DNA from: Bradyrhizobium sp. LLZ17
GTDB lineage: Bacteria; Pseudomonadota; Alphaproteobacteria; Rhizobiales; Xanthobacteraceae
Assembly (NCBI RefSeq): GCF_041200145.1
Contig: NZ_CP165734.1
Span: forward strand, 5,995,001 to 6,059,000
DNA length: 64,000 nucleotides
Reading direction: 5' to 3'
Shown here: positions 28,925 to 37,304 of the stretch, piece by piece
How positions within the stretch are numbered: position 1 is the stretch's first letter
Layout: each line of letters opens with the position of its first letter
Notes under the pieces: model-generated
What the model was told of the DNA's origin: nothing
The model's database searches: none
What the model saw: the letters and a program-made list of their open reading frames with translations, nothing else
Position numbers and translations under genes: made by a program

Positions 28925-29062
28925 TCACGCCAGCTCGGTACGATAATGCTGCCGTGTCTCTTGCACAAGCGAAGCAAAGCTATCATTGGCTGCGAAGCGC
29001 TTCCGATTGCGTCCCGCTTCTGGGTAAATCTGACTAAAGTCGAGTTTGTCATCGTCGCTCAT
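28925..29062 (-). CDS. Very small ORF (45 aa) of the element
   Basis: ATG at 29062 preceded by AAGGA at good spacing; reads MSDDDKLDFSQIYPEAGRNR and ends ETRQHYRTELA. 35 bp upstream of the 121-aa gene in the same direction, suggesting one transcript. Polar, without membrane segments. Whether it is translated is unproven. Confidence 0.4.
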   Translation of the reverse strand: MSDDDKLDFSQIYPEAGRNRKRFAANDSFASLVQETRQHYRTELA

Positions 29063-29154
29063 AGTTATGTCCTTGGGGTTGGCCGTCTGCATGAAATCGC
29101 TGCGTCCAGCTCCTCGCTTACTTCAGTGATGCAGGGCGATGCATTTCGAGAGAA

Positions 29155-30222
29155 TTATTTAGCGATATCAATGTGAGCAGCCTTTTGATCCGGCCAGGTG
29201 AGTGAAGAAGGGATCAATAATGCTTTGCGGAGCCGCTTCAGCCTCTTCGCCGCCATAGGACATTGATCCTTGAAGCTCTGCGCCTTGCCGTCGAGTAAGC
29301 GATGCATCAGCGCTTTGATGCGTCTGGCACGGGTGGCGCGATGGCGGTCTATGAGATCGCTGCTGCTGTGCTGATGCCGTGTCCGAAGATGCTCTAGGGT
29401 GCGGCGAACAATCTTGGAGATATAGTGCTCAAGATCATAGCCATCCATGTCGACAAATTTGATGTGCTTGCTGAATATCTGATGCGGGTTCAGCGCGAGC
29501 AGACTGCTCGGCATCACCTTTTTCTTTCTCGGCCTGTCGCTCGCGCTTCACAGCTTGCGATCTCTGGAAGCGCAGCTCGAAGCGACATCTCTCTTGGCCC
29601 GATCCTGGGCAGATTTTGGAGAGCGAGGGATAGATCACATAATCGCGGCTCGATTTGCGGCCATCGTGCCGCGCCATTTGAAGGACGCTGTAGAAGCCGA
29701 GCCCGATGTCGAACGAGTGACCAGGAGGGCGCCACTTGAGAATGGAGTTGCGGCTGAGCCAGCCGACAAGATCGACGATAAGGAGCGTGGCGTCAGCTGG
29801 AATGAGTTCGAGGGCGATATCAAATCGCGAGATGCATCCCTTGAATTCAAGTATCCATCTATCGAGGGCGTGCAGGGTCGCAATTCGAGGCTGATGCACA
29901 TAAAGGAGATAGCCGTGTTCCTTCCCGGCGACATCAATGCATCGCTTCCAGAAGGCCGGCTGCTGATTGATCTCCGAGATCGCCGAGCGCATCCCCGGCG
30001 GCTGGAGCCAGAAGTGCAGCACCAGCGTATCGAGATGAGCATCGCCAGACGCTATGGGGAGTGCGTCGAGGGCGATATGAGCATTTAAGGGGGATTGGCC
30101 GCCGCGATTGCTTTGAGGGGCTTAGACGGCCTTCTCTGAAGGCCAGCGCCGGAAGTCGGCTGACGATCTGCGGCAGGGGTGGCGTTTCGGGAGGGCTTAG
30201 ATTTAATTTCTGTCAATGGCAT
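29155..30222 (-). CDS. Replication-like protein of the element, two frameshifts
   Basis: About 355 residues if two homopolymers are corrected: G-run 30089-30093 (add one; joins AIAAANPP to LNAHIALDALPIASG) and T-run 29519-29523 (remove one; joins QAEKEKV to MPSSLLALNPHQIF). ATG at 30222 follows GGAAG. Visible blocks LDTLVLHFWLQPPG, CISRFDIALELIPAD, RDYVIYPS and RFELRFQRSQAVKR recall rolling-circle-type replication initiators, and the C-terminal HIKFVDMDGYDLEHYISKIVRRTLEHLRTRH is shared with rhizobial island proteins. The replication role is an inference. As shown, the gene would be dead unless the indels are errors. Confidence 0.55.
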
Positions 30223-30330
30223 CGCTTCCATAGAGCGGTGTTCGGGCGCCAGCGCTTTGCACAGCGGCCGGCGCGGATGAGCAGGGCGCATCCTTTGGTG
30301 GTCAGGGTGCGCCCTTTGCTTGTGGGGGAC

Positions 30331-30519
30331 TCAGGGCTCGATTAGCGCCATGACATCGGCGCGCCGATAGAAGGCTTTGCAGGTCTTGCCCGGTTTCAAT
30401 TTCACGGGCGGCAGCTTGCCCGCCTTCTCGAGGCGGATCACAGTTGGATATGAAATGCCGCCAAGCATGCGCATGACCTGCTTGCGCGAAAAAAGCAGTC
30501 GATCCTCGGGGGATAGCAT
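30331..30519 (-). CDS. AlpA/excisionase-type helix-turn-helix regulator
   Basis: 62 residues: MLSPEDRLLFSRKQVMRMLG, then GISYPTVIRLEKAGKLPPVKL and CKAFYRRADVMALIE, the MerR-like HTH_17 pattern of AlpA and Xis proteins (first helix, recognition helix, Y/W-R wing). It lies one gene from the integrase, where such factors direct excision or regulate the integrase. The ribosome site is weak. Confidence 0.75.
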   Translation of the reverse strand: MLSPEDRLLFSRKQVMRMLGGISYPTVIRLEKAGKLPPVKLKPGKTCKAFYRRADVMALIEP

Positions 30520-30888
30520 CCGCGCGCTGGCGGACAGTTTTCGTGGACGTGGTCACGGACTCGATCCTTCATCCGACGCAGCTCCGCTGCGGAGGGGGTT
30601 TAGAGAAGGATCAGCCGGGCAGTGTTTCCGCGCGAGCGCACATCCGGATGCTGATCGACGCTCGCCGCACCCACTGCCGCCTTATGCCTTTCGGCCGCGT
30701 ATGAGTGGACCCGGAGACCGGGCAGTGCTGAGAGCGCCACCGTTCGATGGTGCGATCAATCTAGCGAGCTTTTGCAAAAAGATCAAAAATAAGCCATGGC
30801 TCGATTTGCGCTTTAGAAGCTCCGTCATTCGCAAAAATTTCAGCGCTGCATACCTAGCGCAATTCCGGAGATGCGCTAACGGAGCCGC
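30520..30888. other. Gene-free stretch between alpA-like and integrase genes
   Basis: 369 bp. I see no credible gene. It should contain the alpA-like promoter on the minus strand and the integrase transcript end; GCCGCTTATTGAGCGGAAGCGGC at about 30883-30905 can form an imperfect hairpin across the integrase stop. Confidence 0.5.
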
Positions 30889-32160
30889 TTATTGAGCGGA
30901 AGCGGCATCTGGACCGCGCGTCTTGCGCGGCGCGAGCGAGATGACATTCGCGGGCGCCGGCTCGACAAGCCGCTGGATATATCCCGCAACACGCGCAAGA
31001 GCCTCTGCCTTCTGCTCGAAATAGAGCGAGAGATTGTAAACGCCCTCGACGCCTTCAATCGCATGACCAAGAACTTGCTCGGCAACGCGATCGTCGATCC
31101 TAAGATCAGTCATCAAGGTGCGGGCTGTACGTCGAAGGTCATGCAGAGTCCACCGAGGCATCGTCCCCGGCAAGAGCCCCCGAATTTCTTCCGCACCCTG
31201 GCTGAAGGAATTGAGCGGCTTGTCGCCATAGCGGCCAGCGAAGACATAAGAGCACTCCGCGATCTTGGGGATGCCCTCGAGGACGGCCATGGCGAGAGGC
31301 GGCAGACGAAGCTTGCCGGCGTTTCCCTTCTCTCGGTCCTCACTTGAGATCGTCCATACATCCTCCGCAAGATCGGGCCAGCGCATCGTGACGACCTTGT
31401 CGCGGCGCTGAGCGGTGAGCAGGAGGAGCTTGACGAGGTTTCCATAGGGGCCGAGCTGGCCGGCTGCGTTCCAGACGAGCTTGATCTCTTCTGGGCTGAG
31501 GATGCGCTTGCGGCGGCTCTTCGGGGCGGCCTTCTGCTTCCGGGCCTTGATGGGGCAGACATAGTCGTCGTCATCGCCCTCTGCCTCGAACCAGCGCATG
31601 ACTCCCCGGACGATCCCAAAGACGGTATCGGCCATTCGGGCACCGTGGTTCTCGGCAATGTCGGAGCGGAGGCTGATTACCTCCGATCGCTTGATGCCTC
31701 GGAAGGGCTTCTCTCCGACTTCGGGGTACACGTACTTCTTGAGGCAACGCTCCAGCTCCGACTTGGAGCGGAAGCCGGCCGCGTGACGCTCAAGATAGCC
31801 TTCGGCCACAACCTTAAATGTAGCAGCCGCCAGACTGTGACATTTTGGACTCAGGAAGGCGGAGGGCTTGGCGAAGAATTTGCGTGCTGCATCACGAGCG
31901 CCGGCGAGCGTCAGGTCTCGTGGCCATTCCTCTCCGCTCTCAGGCTCCGGGAACACGTCGGCGCCGTCCGGATGGTAGCGGCCGAGCTTGAAGGTCTTGG
32001 TCCGGTGATTGACGTAATAAACCGCGACGAAGGTTTTTGCACCGCCATAGCTCACGCGGAGCATCAGTCCCGGCAACACGGCATCGAGGTATTCGACCTG
32101 CTTGCCGGCTGTCGGCTTCAGGCGATTGCAGGCCTCTTCCGTGAGGCGCTTTCTCGGCAT
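30889..32160 (-). CDS. Tyrosine recombinase (phage/island integrase, DUF4102 type)
   Basis: 423 residues. The N-terminal DUF4102 arm-binding domain has PGLMLRVSYGGAKTFVAVYYV and FKLGRYHPDGADVF. A SAM-like core-binding region follows, then the catalytic domain with Arg in LLTAQRRDKVVTMRW, His-x-x-Arg in WTLHDLRRTARTLM, GHAIEGVEGVYNLSLYFE (His and nucleophilic Tyr). It reads towards the element interior from attR and its leader contains the AGCGGAGGC arm-like repeats, suggesting self-regulation. ATG at 32160 chosen for GAGGG spacing; 32166 also possible. Intact. Confidence 0.93.
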   Translation of the reverse strand: MPRKRLTEEACNRLKPTAGKQVEYLDAVLPGLMLRVSYGGAKTFVAVYYVNHRTKTFKLGRYHPDGADVFPEPESGEEWPRDLTLAGARDAARKFFAKPSAFLSPKCHSLAAATFKVVAEGYLERHAAGFRSKSELERCLKKYVYPEVGEKPFRGIKRSEVISLRSDIAENHGARMADTVFGIVRGVMRWFEAEGDDDDYVCPIKARKQKAAPKSRRKRILSPEEIKLVWNAAGQLGPYGNLVKLLLLTAQRRDKVVTMRWPDLAEDVWTISSEDREKGNAGKLRLPPLAMAVLEGIPKIAECSYVFAGRYGDKPLNSFSQGAEEIRGLLPGTMPRWTLHDLRRTARTLMTDLRIDDRVAEQVLGHAIEGVEGVYNLSLYFEQKAEALARVAGYIQRLVEPAPANVISLAPRKTRGPDAASAQ

Positions 32161-32176
32161 CTCCATCCCTCGCTTT

Positions 32177-32196
32177 AGCGGAGGCTCAGCGGAGGC
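32177..32196. repeat. Arm-type integrase repeat pair, right end
   Basis: Two AGCGGAGGC copies at 32177-32185 and 32188-32196 on the plus strand, same orientation as the left-end pair (20082-20102), directly upstream of the integrase start. Confidence 0.6.
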
Positions 32197-32329
32197 AAAC
32201 CGGGTGATTAGCCGCGATGAGCCATGAGCAAAGATGGATAGCATGCCGAGGCTAAGTCATTGAACCGTAAACTATAATTAATGTCATGATGAGTAAGGAT
32301 GAGTAGCCCTGATCAAAGATCGGATGTGG

Positions 32330-32374
32330 CTGTGGAACAGGAGGTCGGTGGTTCGAGCCCACCCAACTGTACCA
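32330..32374 (+). other. Attachment site attR (45-bp core)
   Basis: Exact copy of the tRNA-His 3' 45 nt. Upstream sequence shows no remainder of a tRNA, so this is the distal junction. Confidence 0.95.
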
Positions 32375-32547
32375 GCGCCGGCAATTATTCAGCGCCACAT
32401 TCCCACCTTTCAAGGTACGGACTAGTGACCCGCCGGCCCGCGGCGGCCGCGTTATCATCGTTTCGCGGACTGCGTATAGCCACTTGAGAGCGACGGGAAA
32501 CTAGTTATACTCAACTTGCAAAATGAGTATAACATCGGTTGGAAGCC

Positions 32548-33888
32548 ATGGCGCCGCCGAAGCTGGTCCTGCAAACCACCTACGCCGAACTGTTGGAGCG
32601 CTGCACCAATGCAGCGTTTGACGATGCGTTTGCGGAAGATGGTGCGTTCATAGCCAAGACGGTGAAGGCGCGAAAGTACTGGTACTTTCAAACGGGCGCG
32701 GGTGAAGATCGGAGCCAGAGATATGTCGGCCCGGAAACCCCGAATTGCTGGACCGAATATCCCGTCACAAGCAGCATCGTGACGACATCAAGGAAAGGCG
32801 TGCGCTCGTATCGACGCTCGTGCGATCGTTCGGTTTACCGCGACCCATTCCGGACATCGGCGACGTTCTCGCTGCCTTGGCTAACGCGGGGGTCTTTCGA
32901 CTCCGCGGCGTGCTGGTCGGCACCATTGCATTTCAGGCTTACCCCGCGATGCTCGGCGTGCGGCTTCCCGGTGCTCTGCTACAAACGGGCGACATTGACA
33001 TTGCTCAATTCAGGAATGCCTCCGTCGCGCTTGGAGACAGCACGCCTCCGGTTCTCGAGGTCTTGAAGGGCGTCGACACGACGTTCCGAGCGGTGCCGCA
33101 CGTCGTGGATGGAAGGCGTGTGACGAGCTACGCGGCAAAGGGCGGAGTGCGAGTCGATTTCCTCACCCCCAACACCGGTCCGGAGACAGGCGAGCCTCAG
33201 GCTCTGCCCGCGTTGCAAACTGGATGCGCAGCCGCTTCGCTTCCTGGATTATCTGATCCACGATCTGGAGCCGGCCGTGATACTGCACGGCGCCGGCATC
33301 GCCGTTTACGTTCCCGCGCCGGCACGCTTTGCGATCCATAAGCTCATCCTTTCACGGCGCCGGAGAGAGGGGGCGGCCAAGCGCGACAAGGACATCCAGC
33401 AGGCCGAGGCTTTATTGCGGGCACTCTCCGAGCTGAGACCGCACGATTTGAAGGAAGCCTGGGACGAAGCACGCGAGCGTGGCCCAACATGGCGCCAGCT
33501 GCTTGAAGAAGGACTGAAAGAGGTCGAGAGCGTCACCCGTGACCTGACGCTGAAGACGGTTGGTGCCGTGCGATCTCTAATTCCGAGAATAGATCTTGAA
33601 TTTGACAGCGCCCCTCCACGTTACGACTTGAGCCGGGACGTCATTGCATTCGCAGCGCAAGCACTTGGTCGGCAGGTCGCCTGCGCGATTAGTCGGGAGG
33701 CGCTCGACGACCATTTTGGGACCGACGGGCTCGACAAGGAGGGCAGGGTACAGGCTTTCCTCAGAAACCGGTCGAAGATCGAGCAGATGGCGCGGGCGAA
33801 ATATCTGAATGGCCCGATCGAGGAGCCCGACGCCGTGCTGGTCAAGACGTCAGACGTGCGGGGCTCGGCAGGGCCGTCTCGCCACTAA
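32548..33888 (+). CDS. GSU2403-family nucleotidyltransferase-fold protein with DUF1488-like tail, two frameshifts
   Basis: About 446 residues if one G is restored near 32742 (GPETPELLDRISRHKQH) and one removed at 33222-33223 (PALQTDAQPLRFLDYLI). Blocks LRGVLVGTIAFQAYPAMLGVRL, GDIDIAQF (the two acids), GVRVDFLTPN (third acid) and PARFAIHKLILSRRR fit the GSU2403/NTP_transf family often linked to toxin-antitoxin-like or defence islands. The C-terminus (DVIAFAAQALGRQVACAISREALDDHFG, KIEQMARAKYL) resembles DUF1488, normally a separate small protein. Lies just outside attR. Either decayed or mis-sequenced. Confidence 0.62.
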
Positions 33889-33984
33889 ATTTGGTTTCCG
33901 AATCAGCATTCGCCTTTACGTGTGGCTCGGAATTATGGTGACAGTGCATGAAACTTCACTTGGCTAGTTGTCGGAGGCGAGCCG

Positions 33985-34200
33985 TTGTCTCTTGAAGACC
34001 CCGATAAAGCCGTGCGGCTGGCGCGGGTCAGCCGTCTCGCCGCAAACGTGTTCGGAGACACGGAGAAAGCGCGCCGTTGGCTGCACAAGCCCAAGAGGGC
34101 GCTGGGCGGTGAAACGCCACTGGCTTATCTCGCGACGGAAGCGGGCGCGCGGGTCGTCGAGGAGATGTTGCACCGGATCGATCACGGCATCTTTGCGTGA
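33985..34200 (+). CDS. DUF2384 (MbcA/ParS/Xre-type) antitoxin C-terminal domain, short
   Basis: 71 residues, TTG start after GGAGGCGAG. The sequence LARVSRLAANVFGDTEKARRWL, LGGETPLAYLATEAGARVVEEMLHRIDHG is the DUF2384 toxin-binding domain of RES-Xre antitoxins. The DNA-binding N-terminal half is missing, and no RES toxin gene follows. Either an orphan antitoxin fragment or a minimal MbcA-like protein. A pseudogene remnant is the likeliest reading. Confidence 0.6.
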   Translation: MSLEDPDKAVRLARVSRLAANVFGDTEKARRWLHKPKRALGGETPLAYLATEAGARVVEEMLHRIDHGIFA

Positions 34201-34256
34201 AGGTCTGGCCATTTCCGATAGTGTCTTTCCATAGCGATGGCCCCTGGTAGCATGAC

Positions 34257-34757
34257 ATGACCGAAGCCGTTATTCGATCTGCGGGAGAGCACGACCTGTC
34301 GGAGGTGTTGAACCTTTACCGGCACCTTCATCCGCACGACCTTCAACTCGAGGCGGCCACCGCTGAACGGGTCCGGTCGACGTTGCTTTCATCCAGTTTC
34401 ATGACCGTGATCGTGGCACAAGCGGAGGAACTGATTGTATCTTCGTGCACGCTCGCGATCGTGCCTAACCTGCCGCGAGGCTGGAGATCATATGGGGCGA
34501 TTGAGAATGTCGTCACCCACGCCGACTATCGTCGGCTAGGCCTCGGTCAACGGGTTCTTGCTCGTGCGCTCGATGTTGCTTGGCAGGCGGACTGCTACAA
34601 AGTCCTGTTGGTGACGGGTTCGAAGCAAGAGACTACCCTGCGGCAAACCGAGCAGATCTGCCAGCACGAACGCTGCCGCTGGCATTGCCAGCAATTTGAG
34701 CGCGCTCATCACCACGAGACTCACCAACCGTACTCATGTTTGCACAGGGTGATCTAG
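34257..34757 (+). pseudogene. GNAT acetyltransferase truncated by a stray AEC-permease fragment
   Basis: Residues 1-128 are a normal GNAT fold (EAVIRSAGEHDLSEVLNLYRHLHPHD, ENVVTHADYRRLGLGQRVLARAL, YKVLLVTGSKQETTLR). Where the conserved FYxxxGF end should follow, at about 34640, the DNA changes to a piece homologous in reverse orientation to the AEC permease gene at 35331-35417. The remaining 38 residues are therefore foreign read-through. The last beta strand and helix are lost, so activity is unlikely. Confidence 0.75.
34642..34727 (-). pseudogene. 86-bp fragment of an AEC-family permease gene
   Basis: On the minus strand it encodes MVSLVVMSALKLLAMPAAAF VLADLLGLP, almost the same as the intact permease at 35331-35417 (MVSVVVMSALKLLAMPAAAF VLAKLLGLP), in the same orientation 0.7 kb away. 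Base identity is high but not perfect, so it is an old duplicate or came from a related strain. Confidence 0.8.
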
Positions 34758-34838
34758 GTCACTGAGGCAATGAACGCTCTGAGATTAACTCCCGACTATC
34801 AGATGCCAGTCCGCAACCGCATCCAGACGGAGAGTGAC

Positions 34839-35045
34839 ATGATCTATCTTGCGAGCGAAGCCCTCACCTTAGACGACCTGGAAGCCGTGTCAGGTGGCCA
34901 CATGAGTGCCGACGGAAAAACCTTCAGCGTCATACTTTGGAAGACCGCTGACACGAAGTACGGCATCAGCGTGGGCAGTGACGGGACGACATGCACGACG
35001 GTCAGCGGTCCCAACGGTCATGGCGGTTCCTGCACGCCGGCTTAG
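34839..35045 (+). CDS. Small peptide with double-glycine leader (bacteriocin/RiPP-like precursor)
   Basis: 68 residues from an ATG preceded by CGGAGAG. The first 20 residues, MIYLASEALTLDDLEAVSGG, fit the class II bacteriocin leader consensus (L at -12, D/E-L-E-x-V-x-G-G at the end) that C39 peptidase transporters cut. The proposed 48-residue product has two cysteines (TTCTTV, GGSCTPA) and many Gly/Ser/Thr. No transporter, peptidase or immunity gene is visible nearby, so processing would rely on genes elsewhere. An in-frame ATG at 34770 gives a longer leader. Confidence 0.5.
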   Translation: MIYLASEALTLDDLEAVSGGHMSADGKTFSVILWKTADTKYGISVGSDGTTCTTVSGPNGHGGSCTPA

Positions 35046-35155
35046 ACGGGAAGCTGCTCACGCTGTCCCATGTTAGCCTCCCTGCAGTGGGCATCAGAGC
35101 AGACGAATGACCTTTGCGTGCAAACGCAAAATCCACCGGAACGATGGTGGAGCGC

Positions 35156-36094
35156 TCAACGCGCCACCACCATCACCACCACCGGCAACGTCACCGCCGC
35201 CAGCAGCGTGCCCAGCGCCACCGCGCCCGACACCGGGTTCACCAGCCGCTGGTACTGAACCGCAAAGATATACGCGTTGGCGCCGGTCGGCATCGCCGCG
35301 AACAGCACGATGACGCCGGCTGCGACTGGAGGCAAACCGAGCAGCTTGGCCAGCACGAACGCGGCCGCCGGCATCGCCAGCAGTTTCAGCGCGCTCATCA
35401 CGACGACGCTCACCATCTCGCCCTTGACCTCGAACCGGAACAGATTGATGCCGAGCGCGATCAGCGCGGCCGGCGATCCCGCTTGCGCCAGCAGCTCGAC
35501 GGTCCTGTCGACGACGGGATCGAGGCCGAGGCCCGTGAAGCGCCAGACCACGCCGAAGCCGATTCCCAGCATCAGCGGATTGCGCGCGAGGTCGGCGAGC
35601 ACGGGCCGGATCACCGACAGCGCCGAGCCGCTCTGCTTGCGGCTGACCAGCTCCATTTGCAGGATGCCGCAGAGCCACAGCAGCGGCGTGTTCACCGACA
35701 GGATCAGCGCCATCGGCCCCGCCGCCTCGTTGCCCAGCGCCGAGAGCGTCAGGGGAATGCCGAGCATCACGATGTTGCCGTAGACCGAGCCGATCGCGAA
35801 CACGACGCCGTCCTCGCGGTCCTCGCGCCGCTCGCGCAGCAGCGCCGAGATCGCCAGCGCCGCGATCCAGATGATCGCGAGCGCGCCGTAATAGGCGCCC
35901 CACATCCTGTAGGGGCTGACATCGGGGAATTCCGACACCACGATGGTGCGGAACAGCAACGCGGGGATCGCGATGCTGAAGGCGAATTCGGAGATGCCCT
36001 TGTGCGCGGTCTCCGAGACGAAGCGAAACAGCACCGCCGCATAGCCGGCCGCGATCAGGGCAAACACCGGCGCGACGATCAACACGGTGGCCAT
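35156..36094 (-). CDS. AEC-family transporter (auxin efflux carrier/malonate permease type)
   Basis: 312 residues with 9-10 hydrophobic segments in two repeats: N-terminal VLIVAPVFALIAAGYAAVLF and FAFSIAIPALLFRTIV, YGNIVMLGIPLTL; C-terminal NPLMLGIGFGVVWRF, SPAALIALGINLF, LFAAMPTGANAYIFAVQY. These glycine/proline-broken helices mark the bile-acid/AEC fold. ATG at 36094 follows AGGAGAGGG. Substrate unknown (organic acid likely). A short homologous piece lies at 34642-34727. Confidence 0.88.
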   Translation of the reverse strand: MATVLIVAPVFALIAAGYAAVLFRFVSETAHKGISEFAFSIAIPALLFRTIVVSEFPDVSPYRMWGAYYGALAIIWIAALAISALLRERREDREDGVVFAIGSVYGNIVMLGIPLTLSALGNEAAGPMALILSVNTPLLWLCGILQMELVSRKQSGSALSVIRPVLADLARNPLMLGIGFGVVWRFTGLGLDPVVDRTVELLAQAGSPAALIALGINLFRFEVKGEMVSVVVMSALKLLAMPAAAFVLAKLLGLPPVAAGVIVLFAAMPTGANAYIFAVQYQRLVNPVSGAVALGTLLAAVTLPVVVMVVAR

Positions 36095-36357
36095 GCAGCC
36101 CTCTCCTGGAAGGGGATATGGACTGACCACCCCACGCACTTTCTATGCTGGCATCATGCCCCTGTTTTGCCCGACGTGTCAAAGCGAATTCGTATAATCC
36201 GTAAAACCTGTAGGATCCCCATGGACTTGGCTACTGTGCATGGGGTTGTTTTCGCGGTTTTTGCTGGACGGCCCTCGAAGCCTCGGGGCTGCTCCGATCT
36301 CACCAGGTCCGGCCAAGGGGGGTTAGTGGTGGACCGCGACGCATCCCACTCACACAG

Positions 36358-36464
36358 CTGTCATCCTCCGCGAAAGCGGGGGATCCAGTACGCCGCGGCT
36401 TCTCGAGAGACGTTTGGCGTCTCTGGAATACTGGGTCGCCCGGTCAAGCCGGGCGATGACAGCG
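36358..36464. repeat. Intergenic repeat (TGTCATCCTCCGCG... GCGATGACAG) in the 36095-36582 gap
   Basis: CTGTCATC at the left end and GATGACAG at the right are inverted; inner units CCGCGAAAGCGG and GCCCGGTCAAGCCGGGC are perfect small palindromes. No gene is supported elsewhere in 36095-36582. Confidence 0.75.
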
Positions 36465-36582
36465 GAGAAGACCGCCGCTGTTGCCGAGACCGCACAGCTC
36501 CCGGTTTTCGCATCGCGCCGCCGTTGCCAACGCAGGGCCGTTCACCCACACTCCACCCCCTGTTCGAGCTTTGGGGGGACCG

Positions 36583-36936
36583 ATGCCGGCGTTTCGCTTT
36601 GGGAAGTCCATTCTTGCGGCCGTGTCGGGGGTTGCCCTGGCCACGCTGATCGCGCCGGGCGCCGGCTTTGCCTACACGCCGGAGCAGCAGCAGGCCTGCA
36701 CGCCGGATGCGATGCGGCTGTGCGGCGAGTTCGTTCCGAACGTCGATGCCATCACCGCCTGCATGATCCAGAAGAAGGCGCAGCTCTCGCCGCAGTGCCG
36801 GCCGTTCTTCCGGCAGGGGCCGGAGCCAAGCGAGGCGGCCGCGGTCCGGGTCCGCAAGCCGACCAGCATCGCACCCAAAACCGCGAGGAAGAGCACCAAG
36901 CCCAAGGCGAAGAAGAAAAAGGTCGAAGACAGCTGA
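36583..36936 (+). CDS. Secreted small cysteine-repeat protein
   Basis: 117 residues. Signal peptide about residues 1-30 (ILAAVSGVALATLIAPGAGFA). The mature region carries a Cys-rich repeat, QACTPDAMRLCGEFVPNVDAITACMIQKKAQLSPQC, the pattern of small periplasmic proteins widespread in Bradyrhizobium. A highly basic Lys-rich tail (KTARKSTKPKAKKKK) ends it. ATG follows GGGGGACCG. Function unknown; perhaps envelope or nucleic-acid associated through the tail. Confidence 0.7.
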   Translation: MPAFRFGKSILAAVSGVALATLIAPGAGFAYTPEQQQACTPDAMRLCGEFVPNVDAITACMIQKKAQLSPQCRPFFRQGPEPSEAAAVRVRKPTSIAPKTARKSTKPKAKKKKVEDS

Positions 36937-37304
36937 GCGCCGCCGTCGCGTTCGCGCGACGCATCAGCCCCGCGACAGCCAACGGACTCCTTTTGTTCGC
37001 CTGCTGGCGTAACTCTCTCGCGACAACGTCGAATGCTTGCGATGGAAAAGAGTCGCGCAAAGCTTTTGCCCGGCACGGTTGTGTTCCACAGTTTCCCTGC
37101 ATCGCTGCTCAAAAAACGCACGATTGCCCGCGCGAGGCGCGCATCGTGACGGTTTGTGTCTGGCGTCGCGCGAAGCAGTGTGACTCAAAAGCCAACGCGG
37201 CCTGTTATTTTATGGCTGTGATGTAACTTATGATAAATTTTTCTTTCCCGAATCACCGCGGTGATTCATTTTCGCTGCCTGGGGTCAATCTGGAGGCCAG
37301 AGGT

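Larger units (their letters stand above)
19988..32374. mobile_element. Integrative element in tRNA-His (12,342 bp plus att copy) with CBASS, HEPN, terminase-like and replication-like genes
   Basis: A perfect 45-bp direct repeat (19988-20032 and 32330-32374) bounds the region. The left copy is the tRNA-His 3' half; the right copy is detached from any tRNA. A tyrosine integrase gene lies next to the right copy, an AlpA-type regulator beside it, and repeated AGCGGAGGC arm-like sites lie near both ends. Cargo is a two-gene CBASS module, an Apea-HEPN protein, a minus-strand operon with a terminase-like ATPase, and a replication-like protein. No capsid, portal, tail, lysis or conjugation genes are seen, so I read it as a phage-satellite-like or packaging-capable integrative element rather than a prophage. 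Confidence 0.92.

Noticed and set aside
32539..33066. Separate 175-aa protein at the start of the nucleotidyltransferase
   Set aside because: Its C-terminal half is nonsense after 32742; the next frame continues the family sequence exactly, so it is one frameshifted gene.
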